From Lachnoclostridium sp. UBA3262 (GTDB taxonomy: Bacteria; Bacillota; Clostridia; Lachnospirales; Lachnospiraceae), in contig DEUM01000031.1 in NCBI GenBank assembly GCA_002362575.1, forward strand, positions 27,615 through 66,954: a DNA stretch of 39,340 bases. The letters run 5' to 3'. Positions 8,040 to 16,529 of the stretch are shown one piece after another. The notes under the pieces are model-generated. The model was not told the DNA's origin and ran no database searches. It saw nothing but the letters and a program-made list of their open reading frames with translations. The position numbers and the translations under genes were made by a program. Within the stretch, counting starts at the first letter, position 1, and each line of letters starts with the position of its first letter.

Positions 8040-8068
8040 CACTTATGGACAAAAAAGCACATAGAATA
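8040..8068 (+). promoter_or_regulatory. Sporulation-type (sigma-K/E-like) promoter motif
   Basis: CATAGAATA at 8060-8068 fits the CATAnnnTA -10 pattern known for mother-cell sigma factors of Bacillus. A CACT at 8040-8043 stands 16 bases upstream, where sigma-K promoters carry an AC core. It points to the sigma-factor gene starting at 8098. No good TTGACA/TATAAT pair is seen here. Confidence 0.45.
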
Positions 8069-8097
8069 GAGTAATGTCTATCCTTCTGAGGTGTACC

Positions 8098-8769
8098 ATG
8101 CAGTCATTTCCACAACCATTAAGTATAGAGGAAGAAAATGAATATCTCAAAAGATGGGAGCAGGGTGACAGGGAAGCAAGGAATATTTTAATTGAAAGAA
8201 ATCTGCGGCTGGTTGCTTATCTTGTGAAAAAGTACAGCAACACAGACCACAGTGCAGACGATTTGATTTCAATTGGGACAATCGGGCTGATTAAGGCGGT
8301 AGATACATATTCCCATGGGAAAGGGGTGCGGCTGGCTACCTATGCCTCCCGGTGTATTGAAAATGAATTGCTGATGACATTCCGAAGTGATAAAAAACAG
8401 TCCAAGGAGGTTTTTCTCTATGAGCCGATAGGAGGGGATGACGGAGAGGGAAATTCGCTCAGTTTTTTAGATATTCTTGAGACGGTAGATGAGGATATAC
8501 CGGAGAGAATGGAGAAAGAGGAGAATATATCAAAATTATATGGTTTTATCGAGGAAAGCCTGACAGAGAGAGAAAAGTTGATTATCCGGCTTCGGTACGG
8601 GATAGCGCAGTGGCCTTATATTTCGGAACAGCCGGAGGTTACGCAGCGGGAAATCGCGAAACAGCTTGGAATCAGCCGGAGTTATGTGAGCAGGATTGAG
8701 AAAAAGGCTTTGCTGAAGCTCCGTAAGGCTTATGAAAGGAAGGAAAATAATGGCAGATCAAAAGATTGA
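8098..8769 (+). CDS. sigK: RNA polymerase sporulation sigma factor, SigK-like
   Basis: The 223-residue sigma-70 factor has region 2 and region 4 only. Near the N-terminus SFPQPLSIEEE is followed by NLRLVAYLVKKY and DDLISIGTIGLIKAVDTYS. Region 4 ends TQREIAKQLGISRSYVSRIE. All of these closely resemble Bacillus SigK, the late mother-cell factor for coat and cortex genes. The protein starts essentially at SFPQPL, so the hydrophobic pro-sequence that Bacillus cleaves is absent, as in Clostridioides difficile. About eight extra residues appear before region 4.2. The ATG at 8098 (after TGAGGTG) is preferred to an ATG at 8074. The last 20 bases overlap the subtilase gene. A paralog rather than the main SigK is possible. 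Confidence 0.85.
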   Translation: MQSFPQPLSIEEENEYLKRWEQGDREARNILIERNLRLVAYLVKKYSNTDHSADDLISIGTIGLIKAVDTYSHGKGVRLATYASRCIENELLMTFRSDKKQSKEVFLYEPIGGDDGEGNSLSFLDILETVDEDIPERMEKEENISKLYGFIEESLTEREKLIIRLRYGIAQWPYISEQPEVTQREIAKQLGISRSYVSRIEKKALLKLRKAYERKENNGRSKD

Positions 8770-10474
8770 GAACCTTCTCGAATTGTCGTTAGATACGCCG
8801 GAGGGGACAAGAGAAAAAAGTGAAAATCTTTCTGCCGGTTACAATCCGGCAGAAAACCAGTGGGAGATTGTAATACGATACGATGGCGACTTACAGGAAT
8901 TCACAGAGGGGATTGCCAGTGTCACGCCGCTTTTTGGCGGATATGCTGTTCTGGTAGTGACAGAGGAGCAGCTGATTGCTCTGTCATCAGAGCCCAGAGT
9001 GGAATATATAGAAAAGCCGAAAGCGCTGTCCTTTGCTGTCTATGGAGGAAAACTGGCTTCCTGTATTCCGCCAGTGCAAAGAGCACCCTATAATTTGTCA
9101 GGAAAGGGAGTTATCGTTGCGGTAATTGATTCGGGCATTGACATATATCATCCGGATTTCAGGAATGAGGATGGGACGACAAGGCTGTTAGGAGTGTGGG
9201 ACCAGACTGTGACAACCGGCAGCCCTCCAGAGGGTTATCCGTTTGGCACGTATTTTTCTGCGGAGGATATCAATGCCATATTATCGGCGGAGGAAAAATC
9301 GCCGATTGTAGATTTGAGCGGTCATGGAACCCATGTTACAGGCATCGCTGCAGGAAACGGACGAGCCAGCAGAGGAGAAAACAGGGGAGTAGCCTATGAG
9401 TCAGACATTCTCTTTGTAAAACTCAGAGGAAGAAGCCGGAATGGTTTTCCACAGACAACAGAGCTTATGATGGGTGTAGACTTTTGTGTGCGCAAGGCAA
9501 TTGAGCTTGCCCTGCCGTTAGCGCTCAATTTAAGTTATGGAAACAGCTACGGCGCACATGATGGAACATCCCTGCTTGAAACTTATCTGGATAATGCCGC
9601 CGGTCTGGGGAAAACGACAATCTGCATAGGGAGTGGCAACGAGGGAAACAAAAAGAGGCATATGTCGGGAAGGACCGAAATAGGACGGGATTATACAATA
9701 GAGTTTATCGTTGCTCCGGGGGAATATAATCTGAGCATACAGATATGGAAAAATTATGTAGATGATTTCCAGATATCATTACAGTCCCCTTCGGGCAGTT
9801 CGGTTGTTTATACAGAGGAAACAAGCGGCACGCATCAGAATGTTTTGGATGGTACGGAAATTCTCTGGTATTTTGGCGAACCTTCTCCATATAGCGTGAG
9901 TCAGGAGATTTATATAGAGATGCTGCCGGAGGGAGTGTACTCAAATGTACGGAGCGGCATTTGGAAAATTTTACTTCGCCCCAAAAAAATAGTGGATGGG
10001 ACATTTAACTTATGGATGCCATCTGGCAGCAGTATCAGTGATGAGACTGGTTTTCTAGTACCGGAGACGAATAATACGCTGACAATTCCCTCGACGGCGT
10101 CAAAATCGATTACTGTCGGGGCCTATGACAGCAATACGGAGAGTTTTGCCGCCTTTTCCGGTCAGGGTGCTATGTGCTGTCAGTTTTTATCAAAGCCGGA
10201 TATTGCTGCGCCAGGGGTAAATATTATTTCCTGCGCTCCGGGAGGAGGCTATACATCAAAGACAGGAACATCTATGGCGTGCCCATTTGTGACAGGGAGT
10301 GCGGCACTGCTTATGCAGTATGGCATTGTGAATGGGCAGGATCCGTTTTTATTTGGGCAGAAAGTGAAAGCATATCTGGAGCGGGGAGCAAGACCTTTGG
10401 TCGCGTATGGGAAGTACCCGAACCCGGATATAGGATGGGGAACACTGTGCCTGAGAGATAGTATGCCACAGTAA
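8750..10474 (+). CDS. Subtilisin-like serine protease (S8), Csp-like
   Basis: This is a 574-residue S8 protease with an intact triad: D127 in VIDSGID, H192 in GHGTHVTG and S508 in GTSMACPF. About 100 residues precede the catalytic domain and look like a propeptide. A roughly 150-residue insert lies between the NEGN oxyanion region and the serine. This layout resembles the Csp germination proteases of Clostridia, which carry a jelly-roll insert. There is no signal peptide. The ATG at 8750 follows GGAAGGAAA and overlaps the end of the sigma-factor gene by 20 bases, implying translational coupling. A role in spore assembly or germination is inferred from this pairing; a general intracellular or exported subtilase is the alternative. 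Confidence 0.9.
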   Translation: MADQKIENLLELSLDTPEGTREKSENLSAGYNPAENQWEIVIRYDGDLQEFTEGIASVTPLFGGYAVLVVTEEQLIALSSEPRVEYIEKPKALSFAVYGGKLASCIPPVQRAPYNLSGKGVIVAVIDSGIDIYHPDFRNEDGTTRLLGVWDQTVTTGSPPEGYPFGTYFSAEDINAILSAEEKSPIVDLSGHGTHVTGIAAGNGRASRGENRGVAYESDILFVKLRGRSRNGFPQTTELMMGVDFCVRKAIELALPLALNLSYGNSYGAHDGTSLLETYLDNAAGLGKTTICIGSGNEGNKKRHMSGRTEIGRDYTIEFIVAPGEYNLSIQIWKNYVDDFQISLQSPSGSSVVYTEETSGTHQNVLDGTEILWYFGEPSPYSVSQEIYIEMLPEGVYSNVRSGIWKILLRPKKIVDGTFNLWMPSGSSISDETGFLVPETNNTLTIPSTASKSITVGAYDSNTESFAAFSGQGAMCCQFLSKPDIAAPGVNIISCAPGGGYTSKTGTSMACPFVTGSAALLMQYGIVNGQDPFLFGQKVKAYLERGARPLVAYGKYPNPDIGWGTLCLRDSMPQ

Positions 10475-10493
10475 CGGAGTTGGATGACAGAAT

Positions 10494-10571
10494 GGGCAAT
10501 CGCTTAATCTTTTATGCTTTCAGTGCGGTAGGATACCCATCGCACCACAGCAAAAGATTAAGCGATTGCCC
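10494..10571. repeat. Perfect 20-bp inverted repeat with nested hairpin
   Basis: The arms at 10494-10513 and 10552-10571 are perfect reverse complements, beginning GGGCAATCGC and ending GCGATTGCCC. The 38-base loop holds a second short stem, GTGCG (10523-10527) with CGCAC (10541-10545). It starts 19 bases after the subtilase stop. There is no T-run, so it is not a classical terminator. It may be a structured RNA end, a protein-binding site or a small MITE-like element; no clear target duplication flanks it. Confidence 0.85.
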
Positions 10572-10589
10572 TGATGATACGCAGGAGTT

Positions 10590-10626
10590 ATTGGCAACTA
10601 ATAATAATTAGTATATACTAACCAAT
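10590..10626. promoter_or_regulatory. Nested palindromes, candidate operator
   Basis: TTAGTATATACTAA (10608-10621) is a perfect 14-base palindrome. ACTAAT/ATTAGT (10598-10613) forms an overlapping one, and ATTGG (10590-10594) with CCAAT (10622-10626) encloses both. The cluster lies about 40-90 bases upstream of the DUF3793 gene starts. Such stacked dyads usually bind a dimeric repressor, but no regulator is adjacent. Confidence 0.5.
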
Positions 10627-10664
10627 GAGAGGGATTTTTTTGCGCATACTACTATTACAGTTAC

Positions 10665-11318
10665 ATGATAATCCGCGGAAAAGATACCGGAAAGCACAGA
10701 AAGGAAAAGAACATTTTGAGTCGAGAGGTTATGGAGATAGTACAAAGGATGGATTCACGTAAAATTGGGAATCAGTTGGTGTTGCAATGTGCACCGCTGA
10801 TTGTCGGATTAAAGATGTCAAATCTTTTTATCATTCAGAATGAACATATTTCAAAGATGTACAGGCTTTTGAAGGAAAGCCGGATTTCATACTATGTATT
10901 TCTTGTGACAGAGAAGATGTCAACCCTGTTTCTTTATGACAGGGAAAAGCTGGAGAATTTTTTGTCTAAAAAGCAGACAAGGTTATTTTTTCAGGAGGAA
11001 GGTTATCTGGATTTTGATTTACAGAAGGTGTTGTTCCGGTTCCGGTGTCAATATCGGTTATATTGGTCTGGAAAGCGTGATTTTCCACATGAATTAGGAT
11101 TACTGCTAGGCTATCCGATAGAGGATGTGAATGGATTCATACTAAATAAAGGTAAAAAATCTCTGTACACAGGATATTGGAAAGTGTATGATGATGTGCA
11201 GGGAAAAAAGGAACTGTTCCGTATGTATGAGCTGGCGAAGGAGACTCTGATACAATTGGTATTTAATGGGATAAGTATTGCGGAGATTATAGATACCTAT
11301 AATGGCGCGACGCTTTGA
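10665..11318 (+). CDS. DUF3793 family protein, function unknown
   Basis: The protein is up to 217 residues and belongs to the DUF3793 family of Clostridia. It shows the family blocks CAPLIVGLKMSNLF, DFPHELGLLLGYPIEDVNGF and YTGYWKVYDD. No signal peptide or membrane helix is evident. The start is uncertain: ATG at 10665 lacks a ribosome site, while TTG at 10716 (after AAGGAAAAG) and ATG at 10731 (after GAGAGG) would begin where relatives usually begin. The 17 extra N-terminal residues are basic and look unlike the family. Relatives are often found near flavodoxin or metal-transport genes; here it precedes a broken ABC transporter. The function is unknown. Confidence 0.85.
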   Translation: MIIRGKDTGKHRKEKNILSREVMEIVQRMDSRKIGNQLVLQCAPLIVGLKMSNLFIIQNEHISKMYRLLKESRISYYVFLVTEKMSTLFLYDREKLENFLSKKQTRLFFQEEGYLDFDLQKVLFRFRCQYRLYWSGKRDFPHELGLLLGYPIEDVNGFILNKGKKSLYTGYWKVYDDVQGKKELFRMYELAKETLIQLVFNGISIAEIIDTYNGATL

Positions 11319-11368
11319 CCGGGAGATAGCAGGGAGGAAACCGGACAACCTGAGAAACGGAGGAAGGA

Positions 11369-11815
11369 ATGTTTTTAGAGATTAAAGATTTGAAAAAGAG
11401 CTTTGGTACAGATACGAATCGGGCAACGGTATTACAGGGGATTGGTTTCTCTGTGGAAAAAGGAGAAATTTGTGTGATGCTCGGTCCGTCCGGCTCAGGT
11501 AAGTCAACCCTGTTAAACATTATTGGGGGAATTGACAGTGCGGACGAGGGTTATGTATCCATCCGCGGAGAAAAGATGGGAGAGATGAAGGAAAAGGCGC
11601 TGACAGAATACCGGCGGAATCATCTTGGCTATGTATTTCAAATGTACAACCTGATTTTGAATCTGAATGTGAAAGAAAATATTGAGGTGGGGGCATATCT
11701 GAGTAAGAACCCTCTGGAAATTAACGAACTTTTACATACATTAGGGCTGTACGAACACAGGCATAAACTGCCGAACCAGCTGTCGGGCGGGCAACAGTAT
11801 GATTGTCGCTTATAA
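11369..11815 (+). pseudogene. Truncated ABC transporter ATPase (MacB/LolD type)
   Basis: The first 140 residues read as a normal ATPase of the MacB/FtsE/LolD type. They include Walker A GPSGSGKSTLL, the Q-loop region GYVFQMYNLI, and the signature LSGGQQ. The frame then runs into six unrelated codons and stops. Walker B, the D-loop and the H-loop are missing, so it cannot hydrolyse ATP normally. The break falls right after LSGGQQ (about 11793), where a piece of the partner permease begins in another frame. An internal deletion that removed the second half of the ATPase and the start of the permease explains this. GAAACGGAGGAAGG still precedes the ATG. Confidence 0.85.
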
Positions 11816-12113
11816 TGAAAGCTTTGATAAATATAAAATAGAGGACGGTCATTTTCTGCTGGAGGAAAAGGCGAGTGAGAGTGTATGTGAGGAGCTGGAG
11901 GAGGAAGGACTTTCGATCACGGAAGATTTTTACATAGAGGAAAAGAGCGGCAGGGACATGACGGCAGCCCCGGATAATACACTGCGGATTTTTGTTAATC
12001 GGAAGTCTGTCAATAAGGTCTGCCGGATGGAGGGGAGGCTGCCAGAACAGGAAAATGAAATTGCTACGATTCAGCATGTACCATTGGAGATGGCTCTTAA
12101 AAACATGGAGTAA
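11799..12113 (+). pseudogene. Fragment of FtsX/MacB-like ABC permease (extracellular part)
   Basis: About 100 codons read as YNESFDKYKIEDGHF... and end in a segment near GRLPEQENEIA. They resemble the extracellular domain that follows the first membrane helix in FtsX-type permeases. Neither the first helix nor the three C-terminal helices are present, and the reading ends at a TAA after ALKNME. It lies in a different frame from the truncated ATPase just upstream. The permease has therefore lost both ends. The assignment rests on this local resemblance and on the neighbour. Confidence 0.65.
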
Positions 12114-12138
12114 TAATTCACAAATGAGTTAAAATCAC

Positions 12139-12166
12139 TTGCAACTTTTCAAATTTCTGTTATACT
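12139..12166 (+). promoter_or_regulatory. Promoter of the GGDEF protein gene
   Basis: TTGCAA (12139-12144) and TATACT (12161-12166) are separated by 16 bases. They lie 60 bases before the GTG start. Confidence 0.55.
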
Positions 12167-12225
12167 CAAATTCGAGAATAAAATGACTTAATGTGCCATC
12201 GAGGCTAGGCAGAAGGAGCAGAAAA

Positions 12226-13533
12226 GTGAAAGAATTTATTCATGAATTTGACGGTGTTAGTGACATTGTCTATGTATCCAGCATGGTAGATGATACGGTT
12301 TTATTTTTAAACAAGGTGGGACTTCAGGATTTTGGTTATGATAGAGAAGAACAGGTAATAGGCAGGAAATGTTATGATGTGTTTCATGGGAAGGAAGAAC
12401 CATGTTCTTTTTGCATTGGGGGTAAACTTCAGTGTAGAAAGTATGAGGAATGGGAGTGTGACAATGTTATTACAGGAAGGAAGTATTATATAAAGGAAAA
12501 ACTGATTGATTGGGATGGCGAACCGGCCAGGATTTGTATAGCCAGACCGAAAAGGGAAGGCTATGAAAAGTCAGAGGGTGAGGAAATTGTAATGGAATGT
12601 ATCCGTATGCTTCATTCCTCGGTTGAGACAGATGTGGCAATTCAGAATGCTCTGATGATTCTTGGGCGGTCATTGAGAAGTGAAAGAACATATATTTTCC
12701 AGATTCGTGGACAGCATATGGATAATACCTATGAGTGGTGTGAGGAAGGTGTTACACAGGAGATAGAGTCCCTGCAGAATCTTCCGTTATCGACGATTGA
12801 CAGATGGCTTCCCTACTTTTCACGCAATGATTGTGTGATTATTGAGGACATAGAGATGATTAAGGAGGAGGCAGAGGAAGAATATGCAATATTAAAGAGA
12901 CAGGATATCCGGAAGCTGATTACCGTTCCTTTGCTGGAACGAGGGAGATTAGTGGGGTATTTTGGTGTGGATAATCCGCATGCAAGAAATTTTGGCGAGA
13001 TATCAAACATGATGAAAATGCTTGCCTATTTTTTGCAGTCCCTTCTTCAGCGGAAAAAGAGGGAGGATTATCTGGAAAAGCTGGGATTTACGGACGGACT
13101 GACCGGCGCCCTGAACCGAAATGCGTTTGTGCGGGATACGACGCAGGATACAAGCAAAGAGGTTTTGAGCGCGGGCGGTTTTTACATTGATATCAATGGT
13201 TTGAAAAAAATGAACGATACCTACGGCCATGAAGCCGGAGATAACCTGATTCGTAAGGTATATCAGATTGTCAGTGCCATAGCGGAGGAGTTCCCAGTCT
13301 ACCGTCTTGGTGGAGATGAGTTTGCGGTATTGTGCCTGAACATATCGAAAAAGGATTTGGAAGAAATGAATCAGAAGCTGTGGAAGGAGTTGGACGGCAG
13401 AAATGGATGCAGCGCCGCCGTTGGCTGTAGTTTTCTGGATAATCCGGATGATTTGGGAGTTTTGCTGGATGAGGCAGATAAGAGGATGTACCGAAATAAG
13501 CAGCAGTATTACAAGAGTAGGTCAGACAGCTAG
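12226..13533 (+). CDS. PAS-GAF-GGDEF diguanylate cyclase
   Basis: The 435-residue protein makes the second messenger c-di-GMP from GTP. An N-terminal PAS-like domain (about 5-110) holds a KCYDVFHGKEEPCSFC stretch with paired cysteines. A GAF-like domain (about 130-280) follows, and then a GGDEF domain (about 285-435) with an intact active site GGDEF at 362-366 and the preceding DINGLKKMNDTYGHEAGD block. No inhibitory RxxD site is visible five residues upstream of GGDEF, so product feedback may be absent. No membrane helix is seen; it should be cytoplasmic. The GTG at 12226 is chosen for AAGGAG seven bases before it; a GTG at 12193 has none. It is convergent with trkH, only 12 bases away. Confidence 0.93.
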   Translation: MKEFIHEFDGVSDIVYVSSMVDDTVLFLNKVGLQDFGYDREEQVIGRKCYDVFHGKEEPCSFCIGGKLQCRKYEEWECDNVITGRKYYIKEKLIDWDGEPARICIARPKREGYEKSEGEEIVMECIRMLHSSVETDVAIQNALMILGRSLRSERTYIFQIRGQHMDNTYEWCEEGVTQEIESLQNLPLSTIDRWLPYFSRNDCVIIEDIEMIKEEAEEEYAILKRQDIRKLITVPLLERGRLVGYFGVDNPHARNFGEISNMMKMLAYFLQSLLQRKKREDYLEKLGFTDGLTGALNRNAFVRDTTQDTSKEVLSAGGFYIDINGLKKMNDTYGHEAGDNLIRKVYQIVSAIAEEFPVYRLGGDEFAVLCLNISKKDLEEMNQKLWKELDGRNGCSAAVGCSFLDNPDDLGVLLDEADKRMYRNKQQYYKSRSDS

Positions 13534-13545
13534 CACAAAGGTAGA

Positions 13546-15018
13546 CTAGGATTTCTTTATCAATTTAATCTTCTGGGAAAAGAAGTTTTTCCAGATAGCC
13601 GGGTGGAACAGGATAAGCAGTGGGAATAATTCCAGCCTGCCAGCCAGCATGTCAAAGATAAGCACCCATTTTGAGAAAATGGATAAAATACCAAAGTTGC
13701 TTGCCGGACCGACCAGACCAAGTCCCGGTCCGATATTATTGATGGTAGCTGCAACTGCCGTGAAGCTGGTCGTAAGGTCTTTTCCCTCAAAAGACACAGC
13801 AAACACAGAAAGTGAGAATAGTATAATATAAGTTATGAAATAAACGTTGATTGCCCGTACTACCTCGTGTTCTACGGGCTTTTTTTCAAAATTTATTTTC
13901 TTTATACTCTTTGGATGTATGTATGAGTTCAGCTCTTTGATTACCGTTTTTGCCATGATGATAATACGCGACACCTTAATACCACCTCCGGTACTTCCGG
14001 CACAGGCGCCGATAAACATCAGGATGACAAGGACACACTGTGCAGCCTGTGACCACATGGTGAAGTCCACAGTGGAAAATCCGGTTGTTGTGATAATGGA
14101 AGCAACCTGAAATGATGATTTTGTCAAGGCATCGAATATACCGGAAGATGTGTGCAGAATACTGCAGCAGATGATTCCGGTAGAAACGAGTATGATGAGA
14201 AAATAATATTTTACCTCCTCCACGCAAAAAGCCTTTTTAAACTTTCGGTGTAAAAGCAGATAGAAGGCGTTAAAGTTGACGCCAAACAAAATCATAAAAA
14301 TTGTAATAACCCATTGTAAGTAAGGGGAATAGCTTGCAATACTGTCATTTTTGATACCAAAACCACCGGTTCCGGCAGTACCGAAACTCGTTGTGACAGC
14401 TTCAAATAGCGGCATTTTCCCAGCCAGAAGAAGAAAAATCTCCAGTAAAGTCAAGGCAAGATAGATTAAGTACAGGATTCTGGCAGTATATTTTACCTTT
14501 GGAACCAGCTTGCCAACGGAAGGTCCCGGGCTCTCTGCACGCATGAGGTTGATATGGGAGCCTCCGCTGAGCGGAATAATGGCAAGGAGGAATACAAGGA
14601 CTCCCATGCCGCCAATCCAGTGAGTAAAGCTTCGCCAGAATAAGGTACACTGGGACAGCGCTTCCACGTCACTCAGTACACTGGCGCCGGTTGTCGTAAA
14701 ACCGGAAACAGTTTCAAATAATGCATCTGTAAAGCAGGGGATTTCTCCAGTAAAAATAAACGGCAGGCAGCCGAACAGACTTAGAAGAATCCAGCTAAGT
14801 GCAGTGGCAATACAGCCTTCCTTCAGGTAGAAGACATGGTTATTTGGTTTTTTTATCGTCATTAGCAGCCCGAATAATCCAGATATAGCGGCAACTGCCA
14901 GATAGCACAGTCCTTCCTGTTCCCCGTAGATCAATGCGACCAGACAGGGAAGGAGCATAAATATGCCTTCCAGCTTTAAAATATGTCCCAAAATATAACG
15001 AATAATTGAACTGTTCAT
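13546..15018 (-). CDS. trkH: Trk-type potassium uptake protein, membrane subunit
   Basis: The 490-residue polytopic membrane protein is the K+-translocating subunit of the Trk/Ktr family. Four pore-loop motifs can be picked out: VSGFTTTGAS, TSFGTAGTGGFG, SIITTTGFST and ATINNIGPGLG. Each carries the filter glycine. The motif GACAGSTGGGIKVSRI is also characteristic of the family. Length and hydrophobic profile fit about ten to twelve crossing or re-entrant helices. It lies 18 bases downstream of trkA, so the pair is one operon. The start is the ATG at 15018. Confidence 0.95.
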   Translation of the reverse strand: MNSSIIRYILGHILKLEGIFMLLPCLVALIYGEQEGLCYLAVAAISGLFGLLMTIKKPNNHVFYLKEGCIATALSWILLSLFGCLPFIFTGEIPCFTDALFETVSGFTTTGASVLSDVEALSQCTLFWRSFTHWIGGMGVLVFLLAIIPLSGGSHINLMRAESPGPSVGKLVPKVKYTARILYLIYLALTLLEIFLLLAGKMPLFEAVTTSFGTAGTGGFGIKNDSIASYSPYLQWVITIFMILFGVNFNAFYLLLHRKFKKAFCVEEVKYYFLIILVSTGIICCSILHTSSGIFDALTKSSFQVASIITTTGFSTVDFTMWSQAAQCVLVILMFIGACAGSTGGGIKVSRIIIMAKTVIKELNSYIHPKSIKKINFEKKPVEHEVVRAINVYFITYIILFSLSVFAVSFEGKDLTTSFTAVAATINNIGPGLGLVGPASNFGILSIFSKWVLIFDMLAGRLELFPLLILFHPAIWKNFFSQKIKLIKKS

Positions 15019-15036
15019 TTCTTCTTTTCACTCTTT

Positions 15037-16425
15037 CTATCTTAATATATCCTGGATATCATTAAACCCTGAGTGTGTTGTTACTACCATAACAGTATCG
15101 CCGACCTCTATGCTGTCCTGTCCGCTTGGAATCAGGATAGAGCCATTTCGGTTAATACAGGAAATGAGCAGGTCTTTTTTCAGTGAAAGGTCTTTGAGAG
15201 GAATCCCGGTTACATCAGATGGCTCATCAATGCGGAATTCGATTGCCTCCGCACGGTAGTCAAACATATGATAAAGGGTTTCAATGTTGCTGTTCATAGA
15301 ATCTTTTTTGGCCCGGACGTAGGCGATGATTGCCTCTGCAGTAATATAGCGGGGGTAAATCACACTGCCCAAATCAAGACTGCTGATAACATCGTTAAAA
15401 GTGCTCCGGTTAATTTTTGTAATTACTTTTGCATCCGATACCTGTCTTGCGTACAGGGTAAGCATAATATTTTCCTCATCAATGCCTGTCAGCGGTACAA
15501 AAGATTCTACCTGATCGATGCCTTCTTCTTTTAGCAGGTCTTTATCTGTGCCATTTCCATTTATAATAATTGCTTTGGGAAGAAGCATGCTCAGTTCCTC
15601 ACAGCGCTTCCGGTTTTTCTCAATTATTTTGACGGCTATACCCATGTGTAAGAGCTGATTTGCCAGATAATAGGTCGCTTTTCCGCCGCCGATAATCATT
15701 GTATCTTTTACCTGTTTCGTCTTAAATCCTATCTTTTCAAGGAAAGAACGGATTACTTTCCGCGGCGCAACAAAAGATATGATATCACCTTTTGCCATCC
15801 GGAAATCACCATCTGGAATATAAACCTCGCCATTTCGTTCAATGGCACATATCAGAATTTCGGTTGTAATATTTCCGCCTAAGTGGGCAATTGTCATACC
15901 ATCTAAAATATTGGAGTCCGGAATTTTAAATTTAATCAGTTCAGCTTGTCCGTGTGCAAAGGAGTTGACTTTCAGTGCAGTCGGAAGAAACAGGATACGT
16001 GAGGTTTCTCTTGCCGCCTCAAGTTCTGGATTGATAATCATGGTAAGCCCAAGTTTCTCTCTCAGATAAGCGGCCTCCTTGCTATAGTCGGGAGTGCGGA
16101 CTCTGGCTATGGCGGCACAGTCACCAACTTGCTTGGCGACAGTACAGCAGAGCAGATTTAACTCGTCTGAGTCCGTTACTGCAATAATAAGGTCGGCGTT
16201 GTCAATGCCGGCTTCCATCTGGACACTATAGCTGGCTCCGTTTCCGACCAGTCCCATCACGTCATATAGATTTGCGGCTTTCTGGATTTTTCCGGCGTCG
16301 CTGTCGATGATGGTAATGTCGTGCCCTTCTTTACTGAGCTGCTCAATTAAGGTAGTGCCGACTTTTCCGCAGCCCACAATAATGATATTCAACCCCTGCT
16401 TGATTGGACTTTTTGTTTTGCTCAT
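15037..16425 (-). CDS. trkA: Trk potassium transporter regulatory subunit TrkA
   Basis: The 462-residue cytoplasmic gating subunit has two RCK units in tandem. Each has a Rossmann nucleotide site (IIVGCGKVGTTLIEQL near residue 14; MIIGGGKATYYLANQL near 235) and a C-terminal RCK_C domain (about 145-220 and 385-462). It binds NAD(H) or ATP and controls K+ flux through TrkH. The ATG at 16425 (MSKTK) is preferred because GGAGAAG lies just ahead; an ATG four codons upstream has a weaker site. It heads the trkA-trkH operon. Related RCK_C domains in Firmicutes can bind c-di-AMP, but that cannot be judged here. Confidence 0.95.
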   Translation of the reverse strand: MSKTKSPIKQGLNIIIVGCGKVGTTLIEQLSKEGHDITIIDSDAGKIQKAANLYDVMGLVGNGASYSVQMEAGIDNADLIIAVTDSDELNLLCCTVAKQVGDCAAIARVRTPDYSKEAAYLREKLGLTMIINPELEAARETSRILFLPTALKVNSFAHGQAELIKFKIPDSNILDGMTIAHLGGNITTEILICAIERNGEVYIPDGDFRMAKGDIISFVAPRKVIRSFLEKIGFKTKQVKDTMIIGGGKATYYLANQLLHMGIAVKIIEKNRKRCEELSMLLPKAIIINGNGTDKDLLKEEGIDQVESFVPLTGIDEENIMLTLYARQVSDAKVITKINRSTFNDVISSLDLGSVIYPRYITAEAIIAYVRAKKDSMNSNIETLYHMFDYRAEAIEFRIDEPSDVTGIPLKDLSLKKDLLISCINRNGSILIPSGQDSIEVGDTVMVVTTHSGFNDIQDILR

Positions 16426-16529
16426 TTTCTTCTCCATTCCGAAGCGCTTTGCACTTATGATATATACTATAACATTTTATTTAAAAAAAATCATTAGAAA
16501 GATGTAAAAAAAGGAAAAAATAAAATAAC

